Source of the DNA: Pseudomonadota bacterium
Lineage (GTDB): Bacteria > Pseudomonadota > Gammaproteobacteria > Xanthomonadales > Xanthomonadaceae
Assembly (NCBI GenBank): GCA_018242485.1
Contig: JAFEBV010000005.1
Coordinates: forward strand, 86,999-150,998
Direction: 5' to 3'
Length of the DNA stretch: 64,000 nt
Below are positions 44,010 through 54,100 of this stretch, in pieces (position 1 is the first letter of the stretch; each line of letters begins with the position of its first letter). The position numbers and the translations under genes were made by a program. The notes beneath the pieces are model-generated. The model was not told the origin of the DNA and did no database searches. It saw nothing but the letters and a program-made list of their open reading frames with translations.

Positions 44010-45037
44010 CAGCTCCCCGAAGCGCCACCGCCACCAAATCCGCCTCCGCCGCCACGAAACCCGCTACCGCCGCCGCTGCCGAGGGCACCGCTGCCTGCGA
44101 TCTTGAACAGCGACCAGACGATGCTGCCGAACGAGTTGCCCGTGCCGGATCGATAGGCCGTCGATCCGGTGTACTCCGGCAATTCACCCGGGTCGTAACG
44201 CATCGCGACATGGCAGGCGAGCGCGCCCAGCACCAGCGCGAACAGCCAACCCGCACCGAGCCACAGCACGAACAGCCAGACCACCGCCAGCGTCACCCCA
44301 CCGCGCAATAGTGCGGCCTTCCCGCCCAGCCAGCTGACGGCGAAAATGAACACGAACGGCAGGCCGACGATCAAACCAAGCCACCGGGTCATTTCCAGAG
44401 GCGGCGGCGCGATCGCGTCCAGCAGCGTCCACGTGAAGTCGCCTTCAGGCTTGGGCGGTGGCGGCATTGCTTCGCCATTTTCGAGCTTGATGAGGCGATC
44501 GATGCCACCGTTGAGTTCGCCGTTGATATCGCCCAGTTTGACGCGCGGCCACGACATGTCCTCGTCGAGAACACGCTTGAGAATCGCCGGGGTGAGCATC
44601 ACAAGCCCACGGCCTGGCGTAATGTCTTCGTCGTAGGGCTCGGTGGTGACCAGAACGAGTATGTCGTTGACGCCGAGTTTCCATGCGTCGAACACACGGT
44701 ACGCGTAGTGCTGGCTTCCTTCGTCGCCGATGCTCTGCACCAGCAATACCGCGATCTGCCTGCCCTTGGATTTCTCGAACGCGACCAACTTCGCCTCGAG
44801 TGCCGCCCGATCTTGCGTGGAGAGGTAGCCCACGGCATCGACGACATGGCCGCTGAATGGCGGCACCGGCACCCAGGTGGGTGCTGCCACGTTCGCTGCC
44901 GTGCTGGTTGCATCCGGCTGCGGCACCGCGCTCGACGCGGCAGCATCCGCCACGAAACCACAGGCCAGCAGGAGCAGCCACACCAGCAAGGCGACGGTGG
45001 CAAGTGGACGCTTGACGAACCGAGGCTTGCGATCCAT
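44006..45037 (-). CDS. TPM-domain membrane protein with glycine-rich tail (second copy)
   Basis: 343 residues from the ATG 45035-45037. It has a signal or first helix (ATVALLVWLLLLACGFVA), an extracytoplasmic TPM domain (about 60-180; GRQIAVLLVQSIGDEG, VFDAWKLGVNDILVLV), then helices and a Gly-rich tail (GSGGGSGFRGGGGGFGGGG). It is a divergent paralogue of the 45136-46047 gene. Longer starts upstream run into repeat-like DNA and are unlikely. The role is unknown; the tail may anchor or oligomerise. Confidence 0.85.
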   Translation of the reverse strand: MDRKPRFVKRPLATVALLVWLLLLACGFVADAAASSAVPQPDATSTAANVAAPTWVPVPPFSGHVVDAVGYLSTQDRAALEAKLVAFEKSKGRQIAVLLVQSIGDEGSQHYAYRVFDAWKLGVNDILVLVTTEPYDEDITPGRGLVMLTPAILKRVLDEDMSWPRVKLGDINGELNGGIDRLIKLENGEAMPPPPKPEGDFTWTLLDAIAPPPLEMTRWLGLIVGLPFVFIFAVSWLGGKAALLRGGVTLAVVWLFVLWLGAGWLFALVLGALACHVAMRYDPGELPEYTGSTAYRSGTGNSFGSIVWSLFKIAGSGALGSGGGSGFRGGGGGFGGGGASGSW

Positions 45038-45135
45038 CGACGGCTCCACGCGGCGGCCACGCCACGATACCCCGGCGTGCAGGCGTCGGGACGACGGGGT
45101 TGCATCGAAACCCTGGCTGCCGGAAGGGTCGGGCA

Positions 45136-46047
45136 TCACCATCCTCCCGAAGCGCCGCCGCCACTGAACCCGCCACCGCCGCCACTGAACCCGCCACCGC
45201 CGCCACTGAACCCGCCACCGCCGCCGCTGAATCCACCACCGCCGCTGAATCCGCCACCGAATCCGCCCGACGATCCACCACCCCAACCGCCCCAGCCGCC
45301 ACCGCCGGCATAGTTGCCACCGCCGAAGTTGCTGATCAGGCCGAACAGGAATGCCAGCGCCGCCAGCACAGCGGCGAACCCGAGGGTCGCCCCGGCGATC
45401 AACGCGACGCCGCCCACGATGCTGCCGATCAGCACGCCGCGCAGCGCCGGCCTCAGCGCGTGGAACAGCAGTCGCGCAATCATGAAGGCCAGGATTGCGA
45501 CCGAGAACGGGCCATCGCCTGCCGATGGCGTGCCACGATTGCTCTGCGGCGGCGGCAGCGGCTCGCCGTTCACCAGCCCGATCAGTCGCGCCACGCCATC
45601 GCTCAAGCCACCGGCGAAATCACCCTGCTTGAACTTCGGCACGATCGCCTCGTCGATGATCCGGTTGGCCAGCGCATCCGGTACCGCGCCCTCCAGCCCG
45701 GTTCCGACTTCGATGCGCACCTTGTGGTCATCCTTGGCCACCAGCAGCAAGATGCCATCGTCCACTCCCTTGCGTCCCAACTTCCACGCATCCACCACGC
45801 GGATCGAGTACTGCTCGAGGGTCTCGTCGCCGGTGCTGGGCACGATCAGGATTGCGATCTGGCTGCCCTTGGCCTGCTCGAACGCGGCCAAGGTGGTTTC
45901 CAGCGACTGTTGCTGCGCGGCGTCGAGCGTGCCGGTCTGGTCGGTGACGCGCGCCGACAGCGCAGGCACGGGCATCACGCCCGCGATCGCCAGCGTGCCG
46001 ATCAGCAGGAACAACGCAACCAAGGCGGTGAGGAACGCCCGCCGCAT
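45136..46047 (-). CDS. TPM-domain (YgcG-like) protein with GGGGGFS tail repeats
   Basis: 303 residues with a signal peptide (MRRAFLTALVALFLLIGTLAIA). The TPM domain follows (about 30-160; GSQIAILIVPSTGDETLEQY, VVDAWKLGRKGVDDGILLLVAKDD), then two helices and a tail of repeated GGGGGFS units. The DNA of the tail consists of 18-21 bp tandem units (about 45150-45260). Located directly after lemA, the usual LemA-YgcG pairing. The TPM fold may bind metals or help phospholipid/photosystem repair in other organisms; here unknown. Confidence 0.88.
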   Translation of the reverse strand: MRRAFLTALVALFLLIGTLAIAGVMPVPALSARVTDQTGTLDAAQQQSLETTLAAFEQAKGSQIAILIVPSTGDETLEQYSIRVVDAWKLGRKGVDDGILLLVAKDDHKVRIEVGTGLEGAVPDALANRIIDEAIVPKFKQGDFAGGLSDGVARLIGLVNGEPLPPPQSNRGTPSAGDGPFSVAILAFMIARLLFHALRPALRGVLIGSIVGGVALIAGATLGFAAVLAALAFLFGLISNFGGGNYAGGGGWGGWGGGSSGGFGGGFSGGGGFSGGGGGFSGGGGGFSGGGGGFSGGGASGGW

Positions 46048-46068
46048 CGCAGGACTCCCGCGCCGTCC

Positions 46069-46737
46069 TCAGCCTCCCGCCGGCGAGGAGGCTGGCGAGG
46101 CTGCCGGCATGGGCTGCGGTGCGGGGGGCGGCGCTGTCTTTGCAGCTGGCTGGTCGAAGTCCACCGTCGGCGGTGCGGAAATCTGCGCCTCGTTGGCCAC
46201 CGTGAAGTTCGGCTTGATCTGATAGCCGAACATCTTCGCCGTCAGGTTCTGCGGAAACGAACGCAGGTAGGTGTTGTACGCCTGCACCGACTGGATGTAG
46301 CGGTTGCGCGCCACGGTGATGCGGTTCTCGGTGCCTTCCAGCTGCGCTTGCAGGTCGCGGAAGGATTGGTCGGATTTCAGGTTCGGATAGTTTTCGGTCA
46401 CCACCATCAGCCGCTGGAGCGCCGATCCGAGTTGACCCTGCGCATCCTGGAAGGCCTTGAGCTTGACTGGATCGCTGGCCAGCTCCGGCGTGACCTGGAT
46501 CGAGCCGACCCGCGAGCGCGCCTGCGTGACCTGGATCAGGATGTCCTTCTCCTGCTGCGCGTAGCCCTTCACCGTCGCCACCAGGTTCGGGATCAGGTCG
46601 GCGCGGCGCTGGTACTGGTTGACGATCTCGGACCAGTCGGCCTTGGTCTGCTCGTCCAGCGACTGGATCTTGTTGTAGCCGCAGCCGCTGAGCAGCAGCA
46701 TCAGGGCGAACAGGGCAAGGCGGGTTGCGAATTTCAT
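46069..46737 (-). CDS. LemA-family lipoprotein
   Basis: 222 residues from the ATG 46735-46737. It carries a signal peptide with lipobox LLLSGCG and the LemA helical domain (about 30-180; NQYQRRADLIPNLVATVKGY, NRYIQSVQAYNTYLRSFPQN), then a Pro/Ala-rich tail. LemA proteins form stable helical bundles on the membrane; the function is unknown. It is the first gene of the lemA-TPM-TPM-TPM series. Confidence 0.92.
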   Translation of the reverse strand: MKFATRLALFALMLLLSGCGYNKIQSLDEQTKADWSEIVNQYQRRADLIPNLVATVKGYAQQEKDILIQVTQARSRVGSIQVTPELASDPVKLKAFQDAQGQLGSALQRLMVVTENYPNLKSDQSFRDLQAQLEGTENRITVARNRYIQSVQAYNTYLRSFPQNLTAKMFGYQIKPNFTVANEAQISAPPTVDFDQPAAKTAPPPAPQPMPAASPASSPAGG

Positions 46738-46756
46738 CGACGGTCTCCGGATGGTT

Positions 46757-47512
46757 TCACTGGTCGCGCTCGGATCGGTGCGCGCGCAATTGCGCGCGAC
46801 GGTCGGCCTGGGCGCGGGCGATGAGATTGAGCACCTCCACGACCGCCGAGAAACCCATGCCAAAATACAGGTATTCGCGTTCGACGTGGATGTGCAGGCC
46901 CTCGGTCACGAGGAAGGCACCGACGAGCACGATGAAGGCCAGCGCCAGCATCTTCACCGTGCGATGGCGATCGATGAAGTCGCCGACCGGATCGGCGGCG
47001 AACAACATCACCAGTACCGCCAGCACGATCGCGGCGACCATCACCGGGATCTGGTTGACCATACCCACCGCGGTGATGACCGAGTCCAGCGAGAACACGA
47101 TGTCCATCACCGCGATCTGCGCGATCACCATGCCGAAGAACGCGGAAGGTTTCGCGGAGATGTCCTCCTCCTCGCCGCGGCCCTGGATCGCGTCGCGTAT
47201 CTCCAGCGCGCCCTTGACCAGCAGGAACACGCCACCGGCGACGAGGACGAGGTCGCGCATCGACACCGGGCGACCGAGCAGCGAAAACAGCGGCTGAGTC
47301 AACCGCGCCAGTTCGACCAGCACGATCAACAGGCCGATGCGGGTCAGGCAGGCCAGCGCCAATCCGAAACGGCGCGCCAGCGGCCGCCGTTCAGCCGGCA
47401 GCTTGCTGACCGAGATCGAGATGAACACCAGATTGTCCACGCCGAGCACGATCTCCAGCACGGCCAGGGTGAACAGCGCGATCCAAGTGTTGCTGTCGAG
47501 GAGCAGTTCCAA
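46757..47512 (-). CDS. TerC-family integral membrane protein
   Basis: 251 residues with about seven helices. The TerC core motifs are EIVLGVDNLVFISI near the N-terminus (acidic residues in the membrane) and VMDIVFSLDSVITAVGM in the middle. Relatives are linked to metal (Mn/Ca) export or tellurite resistance. The last helix is followed by a short Arg-rich tail. It lies 19 bp upstream of lemA on the same strand. Confidence 0.9.
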   Translation of the reverse strand: MELLLDSNTWIALFTLAVLEIVLGVDNLVFISISVSKLPAERRPLARRFGLALACLTRIGLLIVLVELARLTQPLFSLLGRPVSMRDLVLVAGGVFLLVKGALEIRDAIQGRGEEEDISAKPSAFFGMVIAQIAVMDIVFSLDSVITAVGMVNQIPVMVAAIVLAVLVMLFAADPVGDFIDRHRTVKMLALAFIVLVGAFLVTEGLHIHVEREYLYFGMGFSAVVEVLNLIARAQADRRAQLRAHRSERDQ

Positions 47513-47524
47513 GGCGCAACCCCG

Positions 47525-47914
47525 TCAGCGCGCCAGCCAGTGCGGCACCAGCACCAGCCCCCAGCACAGCAGCACGTTCATCATCAACACGAACACCGCC
47601 GCCGAGCCCATGTCCTTGGCGCGCCCGGCCAACTCGTGGTGCTCGGAGCCATAGCGTTCGATCAACGCTTCGATCGCCGAGTTGATGAGTTCGGCAGCGA
47701 GCACCGGCAGCAGGCTGCCGAGCAGGATCGCCCGCTCGACGCCACCCTGCCCCAGCCAGATACCGGCCGGCACGAACAACAGCAGCAGCCAGACTTCCAG
47801 CCGAAACGATTCCTCGTGCCGCCAACACGCGCCGATGCCCTGCAGCGACCACTTCAGCGCCCGCCAGACTCCGGCCGGACCACGCGGCATATGGCTGTTG
47901 ATTGCGGCCGGCAT
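47525..47914 (-). CDS. dgkA: Diacylglycerol kinase (undecaprenol kinase family)
   Basis: Small inner-membrane kinase of 129 residues. The start at the ATG 47912-47914 has an AGGGGG ribosome site. Three hydrophobic helices and the catalytic segment AELINSAIEALIERYGSEHHELAGRAKDMGSAA are typical of DgkA. It recycles diacylglycerol in the membrane. An alternative start lies at 47890. Downstream neighbour terC is 12 bp away. Confidence 0.92.
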   Translation of the reverse strand: MPAAINSHMPRGPAGVWRALKWSLQGIGACWRHEESFRLEVWLLLLFVPAGIWLGQGGVERAILLGSLLPVLAAELINSAIEALIERYGSEHHELAGRAKDMGSAAVFVLMMNVLLCWGLVLVPHWLAR

Positions 47915-47939
47915 GCTGCCCCCTGCCCGGTGCCGACGC

Positions 47940-49517
47940 TCAAGCCCGCCGTGCAACGTAGGCGAGGTCGAGATCCTTCGCCGCCTTCACGTCGTCCAGT
48001 CGGCGTACCGGCGTGGTGTACGGCGCGCCCTTCATCCACGCCGGATCCTTCGCCGCTTTGTCGAGCAGCATCTTCATCACCACCACGAAGCGGTCGAGGG
48101 TGTCCTTGCTCTCGGTCTCGGTCGGCTCGATCAGCAGGCACTCGGGCACCAGCAACGGGAAGTAGTTGGTCGGCGCATGGATGCCGTGGTCGAGCAGCGA
48201 CTTGGAAAAATCCAGCGCGGTGACGCCGTGCGCCTTCTTCTGCGGCGCGACGGTGACGATGAACTCGTGCGATGCGCGGCGCTGCGGATAGGCCAGCGTG
48301 TAGCCGCGCTTGCGCAGTTGCGCGGCGAGGTAGTTGGCGTTGAGGGTGGCGTACTCGGCCACCCGCGGCATGCCCTCGCGGCCGAGCATGCGCGCGTAGA
48401 TATAGGCGCGCAGCAACACACCGGCATTGCCGGCGAAGGCCGACAGGCGACCGATCGACAGCGGCCGATCCTTCTTGCGCACGAAGCGATACCACGGGCC
48501 TGCGCTTTCCTGTACGGCAGGAGCCGGTGCGGCCGCCTTCACGGGCTTCTGCCGGGCCTTGGTGTAACGGCCGCCCTTGTGCTCGGCGGCAGCTGGCTGC
48601 GTTGCAGCCTGCGGGCGCGCGTCGAGTTTCTCAATCATCGGGATCGGCAGGAAGGGCTTGAGGCGTTCGCTCACGCCCACCGCGCCCGCGCCCGGACCGC
48701 CGCCGCCGTGCGGCGTGCTGAAGGTCTTGTGCAGGTTCATGTGGATGGCGTCGAAGCCCATGTCGCCGGGGCGCACCTTGCCGAGGATGGCGTTGAGGTT
48801 GGCGCCGTCGTAGTACAACAGGCCGCCGGCCTCGTGCACGAGCTTGGCGATTTCGACGATGCGGCGCTCGAACACGCCGATGGTCGAGGGATTGGTCAGC
48901 ATGATGCCGGCGGTCTTCGGGCCGAGCACCTTTTTCAGCGCCTCGATGTCGATGTCGCCGTTGTCCAGCGTCGGGATCTCGCGCACGCTGCAACCGCACA
49001 CTGTCGCCGTGGCCGGATTGGTGCCGTGGGCGGCGTCTGGGACGATGATCTCGGTACGCTCGTGATCGCCGCGATGCTTGTGGTAGGCCATGATCATCGC
49101 CACGCCGGCGAACTCGCCCTGCGCGCCGGCCATCGGTGCCAACGACACCCCGCCCTTCATGCCGGTGACGTCGGCGAGGATCTCCTGCAATTCGTGCATG
49201 CACGCCAGAAAGCCCTGGCTCAGCGATTCGGGTGCGTAAGGGTGACGACCAAGGAAACCGTCGAGCATCGCCAGCGAATGACAGGCGCGCGGGTTGTACT
49301 TCATCGTACACGAGCCCAGCGGATAGAACTGGGTGTCGATCGAGAAGTTCTTGCGCGAGAGGTTGGTGTAGTGGCGCACCGCCTGCAACTCCGACACCTC
49401 GGGCAGGCCGATCGGCGTGGTGCGCAGGAAGCGTTCGGGCAGGTCGGGCGTGGCGATGGCGGCCGGAAGCTGGGCGGCGGCGGTGCGACCGGGCTGGGAC
49501 TGCTCGAAGATCAGCAT
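47940..49517 (-). CDS. gcvPB: Glycine dehydrogenase (decarboxylating) subunit 2
   Basis: PLP enzyme half of the split P-protein of the glycine cleavage system. 525 residues from the ATG 49515-49517. Key segments: [30 protein letters not shown] and [20 protein letters not shown] with the PLP lysine. An Ala/Pro/Lys-rich linker (residues about 318-365) interrupts the core between [10 protein letters not shown] and [10 protein letters not shown] and makes it longer than most PB subunits. Its partner gcvPA is not in the window. Confidence 0.95.
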   Translation of the reverse strand: MLIFEQSQPGRTAAAQLPAAIATPDLPERFLRTTPIGLPEVSELQAVRHYTNLSRKNFSIDTQFYPLGSCTMKYNPRACHSLAMLDGFLGRHPYAPESLSQGFLACMHELQEILADVTGMKGGVSLAPMAGAQGEFAGVAMIMAYHKHRGDHERTEIIVPDAAHGTNPATATVCGCSVREIPTLDNGDIDIEALKKVLGPKTAGIMLTNPSTIGVFERRIVEIAKLVHEAGGLLYYDGANLNAILGKVRPGDMGFDAIHMNLHKTFSTPHGGGGPGAGAVGVSERLKPFLPIPMIEKLDARPQAATQPAAAEHKGGRYTKARQKPVKAAAPAPAVQESAGPWYRFVRKKDRPLSIGRLSAFAGNAGVLLRAYIYARMLGREGMPRVAEYATLNANYLAAQLRKRGYTLAYPQRRASHEFIVTVAPQKKAHGVTALDFSKSLLDHGIHAPTNYFPLLVPECLLIEPTETESKDTLDRFVVVMKMLLDKAAKDPAWMKGAPYTTPVRRLDDVKAAKDLDLAYVARRA

Positions 49518-49687
49518 GGATGCGGAACCGGATGGGACGGAAGTGCGTAGTTTGCCATAGCGCACCCCCACCTTCGCGACGGCAGGCCACGCCACAGGAC
49601 TTGCACGCCGCAGGCCGTATGCGGCCACAATGCAGCAAGGCGGTTGCCGCCTGCCGTCAGCTCGCCCTCCATCGCAAGGGACTGCTC

Positions 49688-50389
49688 GTGAACGGATTCG
49701 ACACCACGCAGTGGAGCATGATCCTCGCCAGCGCCGGCGAGGGAGAAGCCTCGGTGGCTGCGCTGGATCGGCTGTGCGGCTGCTACCGCGCGCCGGTGCT
49801 CGCGTTCCTGCGCAGCCGCGGGGCGACGCCCGAGGAGGCTGAAGACACCACGCAGTCGTTTTTCGCCCATCTCATCGACCAGCGTTTGCACCGACGCGCC
49901 GACCCGCAAAAGGGCAGCTTCCGCGCCTTCCTGTTCAGCGCGCTCAAGCATTTCGTGATTTCCGAGCAGCGCCGCGACAGCGCCGGCAAGCGTGGCGGCA
50001 GCGCGACGCATGTGCCGCTGGAAGCCGCGGCCGAGCCGGTCAGCGAGGACGACACGCCCGATCGCGCGTTCGAGCGGTCGTGGGCGCAGACGGTGGTGGC
50101 GCAGGCGCTGCGCCAGTTGCGCGCGGAAGCGCGCGCGGCCGGCAAGCTCGAACTGTTCGATGCGCTGCGCGGTTTTTTGTTCGAGACCCCCGAGCGCGAC
50201 GACTATGCGCGCGTCTCGCAACGATTCGGCATGAGCCGCAACACGCTGGCGGTGTCGGTGCATCGGTTGCGCCAGCGGATGCAGGAATTGGTGTGCGAGG
50301 TGGTCGGGCGGACGGTGGACGATCCGGCGCGGATCCCCGCCGAGGTCGATTCCATCCAGAACTTGCTCGCGCGCGGGTCGGTACCGTAA
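49688..50389 (+). CDS. ECF-like sigma factor (kinase-associated)
   Basis: About 233 residues starting at a GTG 49688 after AAGGGA. Sigma region 2 is visible ([30 protein letters not shown]) and region 4 near the C-terminus ([29 protein letters not shown], a helix-turn-helix). No anti-sigma domain is present. It is followed by a second sigma-like gene and a Ser/Thr kinase gene. In known systems of this kind the kinase controls the sigma factor; that link is inference here. Confidence 0.82.
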   Translation: MNGFDTTQWSMILASAGEGEASVAALDRLCGCYRAPVLAFLRSRGATPEEAEDTTQSFFAHLIDQRLHRRADPQKGSFRAFLFSALKHFVISEQRRDSAGKRGGSATHVPLEAAAEPVSEDDTPDRAFERSWAQTVVAQALRQLRAEARAAGKLELFDALRGFLFETPERDDYARVSQRFGMSRNTLAVSVHRLRQRMQELVCEVVGRTVDDPARIPAEVDSIQNLLARGSVP

Positions 50390-50432
50390 TCCACGCAGCC
50401 CTTTTGCGTATTTGCCTAGGGGAGGAGCACGC

Positions 50433-51182
50433 ATGAGTTCAACATCCATCAGGGTCGCCGGCGGCGCGGATCCGCAGTTCTCGCAGACGCGCTGGTCGCT
50501 GGTGCTGGATTTGCAGCACCCGCGCGGCGATCTGGCGGCGCGTTCGCTGTACGAGTTGTCGCAGCGCTACTGGTACCCGGTGTATGCCTACGCGCGGCGC
50601 AGCGGGCACGGCCCGGGGCCGGCGAACGATCTGTGCCTGGCGTTCTTCGCGCAGTTGCCGGCCGCGGTGGCCGATGCCGATCCACGCAGTCGCGGCCGCT
50701 TCCGCGATTTTCTACTCGACCGCATCAACGTCTTCCTGCGCGAGGACTGGCGCCTCGCCCTGCCGCTGGCGGTGGCGCAGAAATTGACCGCGCCCTTCAC
50801 CCTCGAACAACTCGAGGCGCGGCTGGCCCGCGACCCCGACGATTCGGCGTCGCCCACCGCGGCCTATCACCGCAGCTTCGCGCTGGAGGTGCTCGAGCGC
50901 AGCCTGCACCGGCTGGCGACCGAAGCGGCGCAGAGCGGCCGGGGCGAAATGTTCGTCCTGTTGCAACCGTATCTGACCGCCGAACCGGTGCCGGGCGAAT
51001 ATCAGGAGCTGTCGAAGAAACTGGCGATCCCGCCGCTGGTGGTCGCCATCGCGGTCAAGCGCTTGCGCCAGCGCTTCCGCGAGATCGCCGAGGACGAATT
51101 GCTGGAGACGGTATCCAGCCCGGGCGATCTGGCTGCCGAACGCGAGAGCCTGGCCCGACTGCTGGGCGGATCGTCCGCGTGA
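50433..51182 (+). CDS. Second, divergent sigma-70-like protein
   Basis: 249 residues from the ATG 50433 with a GGGGAGGAG ribosome site. The layout parallels the upstream gene (SLYELSQRYWYPVYAYARRSG in region 2, a C-terminal EYQELSKKLAIPPLVVAIAVKRLRQRF in the region 4 position). The core region-2 acidic motif is weaker (ANDLCLAFFAQL), so it may be a regulator or a degenerate sigma. Its stop overlaps the kinase start (GTGA), implying translational coupling. Confidence 0.78.
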   Translation: MSSTSIRVAGGADPQFSQTRWSLVLDLQHPRGDLAARSLYELSQRYWYPVYAYARRSGHGPGPANDLCLAFFAQLPAAVADADPRSRGRFRDFLLDRINVFLREDWRLALPLAVAQKLTAPFTLEQLEARLARDPDDSASPTAAYHRSFALEVLERSLHRLATEAAQSGRGEMFVLLQPYLTAEPVPGEYQELSKKLAIPPLVVAIAVKRLRQRFREIAEDELLETVSSPGDLAAERESLARLLGGSSA

Positions 51183-54100
51183 GCCAAACCCAGGTGCTGC
51201 CGCTCGCGCATCAGCCAGCGGCAGCAGGGCTGGCGCGGCTGGCATTCGCCGCCGGCGGCGACGCCACCAGTGCGGCGATCGGGCCGCGGCATCTGGCCTT
51301 TCTGCCGCCGGAGGCGCTCGAACTCGACCTCGACGATCCGGCGCAACGCGATTTCGGCGAATACGAATTGCTGGAAAAAGTCGGCCACGGCGGCATGGGC
51401 GTGGTCTATCGCGCGCGCCAGAAGGCGCTCGACCGCGAAGTGGCGCTCAAGCTGCTGGCGGCAGGTCCCTGGGCCTCGACCGATTTCATCCAGCGCTTCC
51501 GGCTGGAGGCGCAGTCGGCGGCGCGGATGGAACATCCGAACATCGTCACCGTCTATGAAACCGGCTCGTACGAGGAGCTGCACTATTTCTCGATGCGACT
51601 GGTGCGCGGGCAGTCGCTGGCCGCGCATTTGCGCCAGTCCGGGCCGTATGCGCCACTGGTCGCCGCACGCCTGATCCGCACCGTCGCCGAGGCGGTGGAC
51701 TACGCCCACCGGCTGGGCGTGCTGCACCTGGATCTCAAGCCCGGCAACATCCTGATCGACGCCAAGGGCGAGCCGCTGGTCGCCGATTTCGGCCTCGCGC
51801 GCCGGCTCGACGACGTGCTGGCCGAGCAGGCCGACGAAGTGTCGGGCACGCCCTCGTACATGGCGCCCGAGCAGGCGCAGGCACAGGCGCAGCGGATCGG
51901 CGTGGCGACCGACGTGTACGGCATCGGCGCGATCTTGTACGAACTGCTGACCGGCGTGCCGCCGTTTCGCGCCGCCACGGCGCAGGAGACGCTGGCGCGC
52001 GTCGTCAATGAATCGCTGATCCCGCCCAGCGAGCGCCGCGCCGGCATCCCGCTCGATCTGCAGGCGATCTGCCTGAAATGCCTCGCCAAGGATCCGGCCG
52101 ATCGCTATGCCAGCGCGCGCCTGCTCGATGAGGATCTGGCCCGCTTCCTCGACGGTCGCCCGGTGTCGGTGCGCCGGCTCAACATGCCGCAACGCGTCGC
52201 GCGCTGGGCGAAGCGCGATCCACGGCTGGCGTGGGCACTGGCGGTGTCGTTGCTGACGCTGATCGTCGGCCTGCTGGCCACGTCCTTCCAGTGGCAGCGC
52301 GCCGAAACCAGCGCGAAAACCTCGCGCGGCCTGCTCTGGGACAGCCGCCGCGAAGCGGCACTGAGCCTGGAGCGCGGCGGCGACGGTTTCGCGGCGTTGT
52401 CAAAGCTGCTGGCCAACCTGGTCGAGGAAGAACACGCCGGCGCGCAGGCGGCGGCAACGCTCGACCGCCGCCACATGGGCATGCTGCAAGCGCAAGGGGC
52501 GCAGCTGATCGACCGCATCGCGATCGCCGACGCCAACCCGCTGGCCACCGCGATCAGCCCCGACGGCACGCTGCTGGCGCTGGCCTTCAACGACCAGAGC
52601 GTGCGCTGGTACGACACCGCCACTCTCACCGAACGTGGCCGCGTGAGCCTGCGCGACGTCGGCAGTTCCGACGGTGAAAATCGCGCGGTGTCGCTGCTGC
52701 GCTTCGTGGACGACCATCGCCTGCGCGCCACCTTGCAGTGGTACGGCAACTGGACCAATCCCAGCAATGGCGACACCTGGTTGATCGATCTCGACCACGC
52801 GCGCCGGATCGATCCGCCGCCAGCCTTTGCCGATTTCGCTTCCGCCGCCTACAGCGCCGATGGCGACTATGCCTTGTTGATCGATCACCAGCATGGCATG
52901 CAGTTCTGGCGCACGAATCCGTGGCGGCCAGACTCGGATCGTTTCACGAACGCGAACACCGATGGTCAGTTCTATCCTTGGCTCATCGACCCCGCGCACG
53001 GGGTGGCCGCGTACCTGACGCAAAGCTTGCGCCAACTGGAACTCTACGACCTGCCCGATATCCGCTCGCGGCACACGATCACCTTCCCCGGCAACGCCGG
53101 CATTTCGGCGTGGGCGCTCAGCCGCGACGGACGCACGCTGGCGCTGGGCGATTTCGAGGGCCGCAGCTTCCTGCTCGACACCCGCACGCGCGCCCTGCGC
53201 CTGCTGCCGCGGCCGCGCGGGCGCGAGATCACCTGGATGGCCTTCAGCGAGGACGATGCCTGGGTCGCGATCGCCAGCTTCGACGGTGCGGTGGATGCCT
53301 ACGACGTCGCCAGTGGCGACCCGCTGGTGGCCGGCCGCATGCAACAGGACTTCAATGTGCGCCGCGTCGCCATCAGCCACGCGCAGCAGATGCTGGTCGC
53401 CGCCGGCGATGGCCGCGTCGCCCTGTGGCGATTGCCGTTGCCCGGCCCGCGTGCGATCCCGGCGCAGCGCATCGCGCTGGCCCCTGCTGCGCACGGGCAG
53501 GCCGGGCAATACGCGATCGACTGGTCGCTGGCGACTGGCCTGCTTGCCAGCACCGGCACCGACGGTCAGATCCGGCTGTGGCGGTTGCCTGCGCCGCTCG
53601 TCCTGCCGGGCCTGGCGGCCCGCCAGCGCCCCGATCGGTTGGATTTCGACGGCCAGCATCTGCTGCAGGCCGCATGGAATCGCGTGCGCCTGATCGCGCC
53701 CGACGGTCATGGCCTGTCGCCGTGGCTGGAGCTGCCGCAGCCGCCGGGTTTCGCGCTGCCGCTGGACGCTGGCCGCGAACTGCTGGTCACCACCGGGCCG
53801 CAGTTGCGCGGTTACGACAGCGCGACGCGCAAGCCGCTGTTCGCTCCGGTCGCCCTGCCCGACAGCCCGGAACGGCTGCTCGTCTCCCCCGACGATTCGC
53901 GGGTGCTGCTGAGTTTCGGCGCAAGCTCCGATCACGGTTTCGTCGAACACATGCAGCTGTACGACGCCCGCCACGGCCAGCGCCTGCGCGCCGACGCACG
54001 TTCAGTCGGGCCGTACGGGCGGCTTGCGTTCTCGCGCGACGGCAGCCGCCTGCTCGCCATCGGCCCGCCGAGCGCGCAGACCGAAGTGTTCGACGGCAAG

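Noticed and set aside
45100..46824. Long plus-strand frame across the TPM/LemA genes
   Set aside because: Mirrors the minus-strand genes, which have signal peptides, family motifs and coupled starts; the plus translation is repetitive Ala/Thr/Arg.
49518..49687. Glycine riboswitch upstream of gcvPB
   Set aside because: The short leader lacks the paired aptamer pattern and is shared with the divergent sigma gene.
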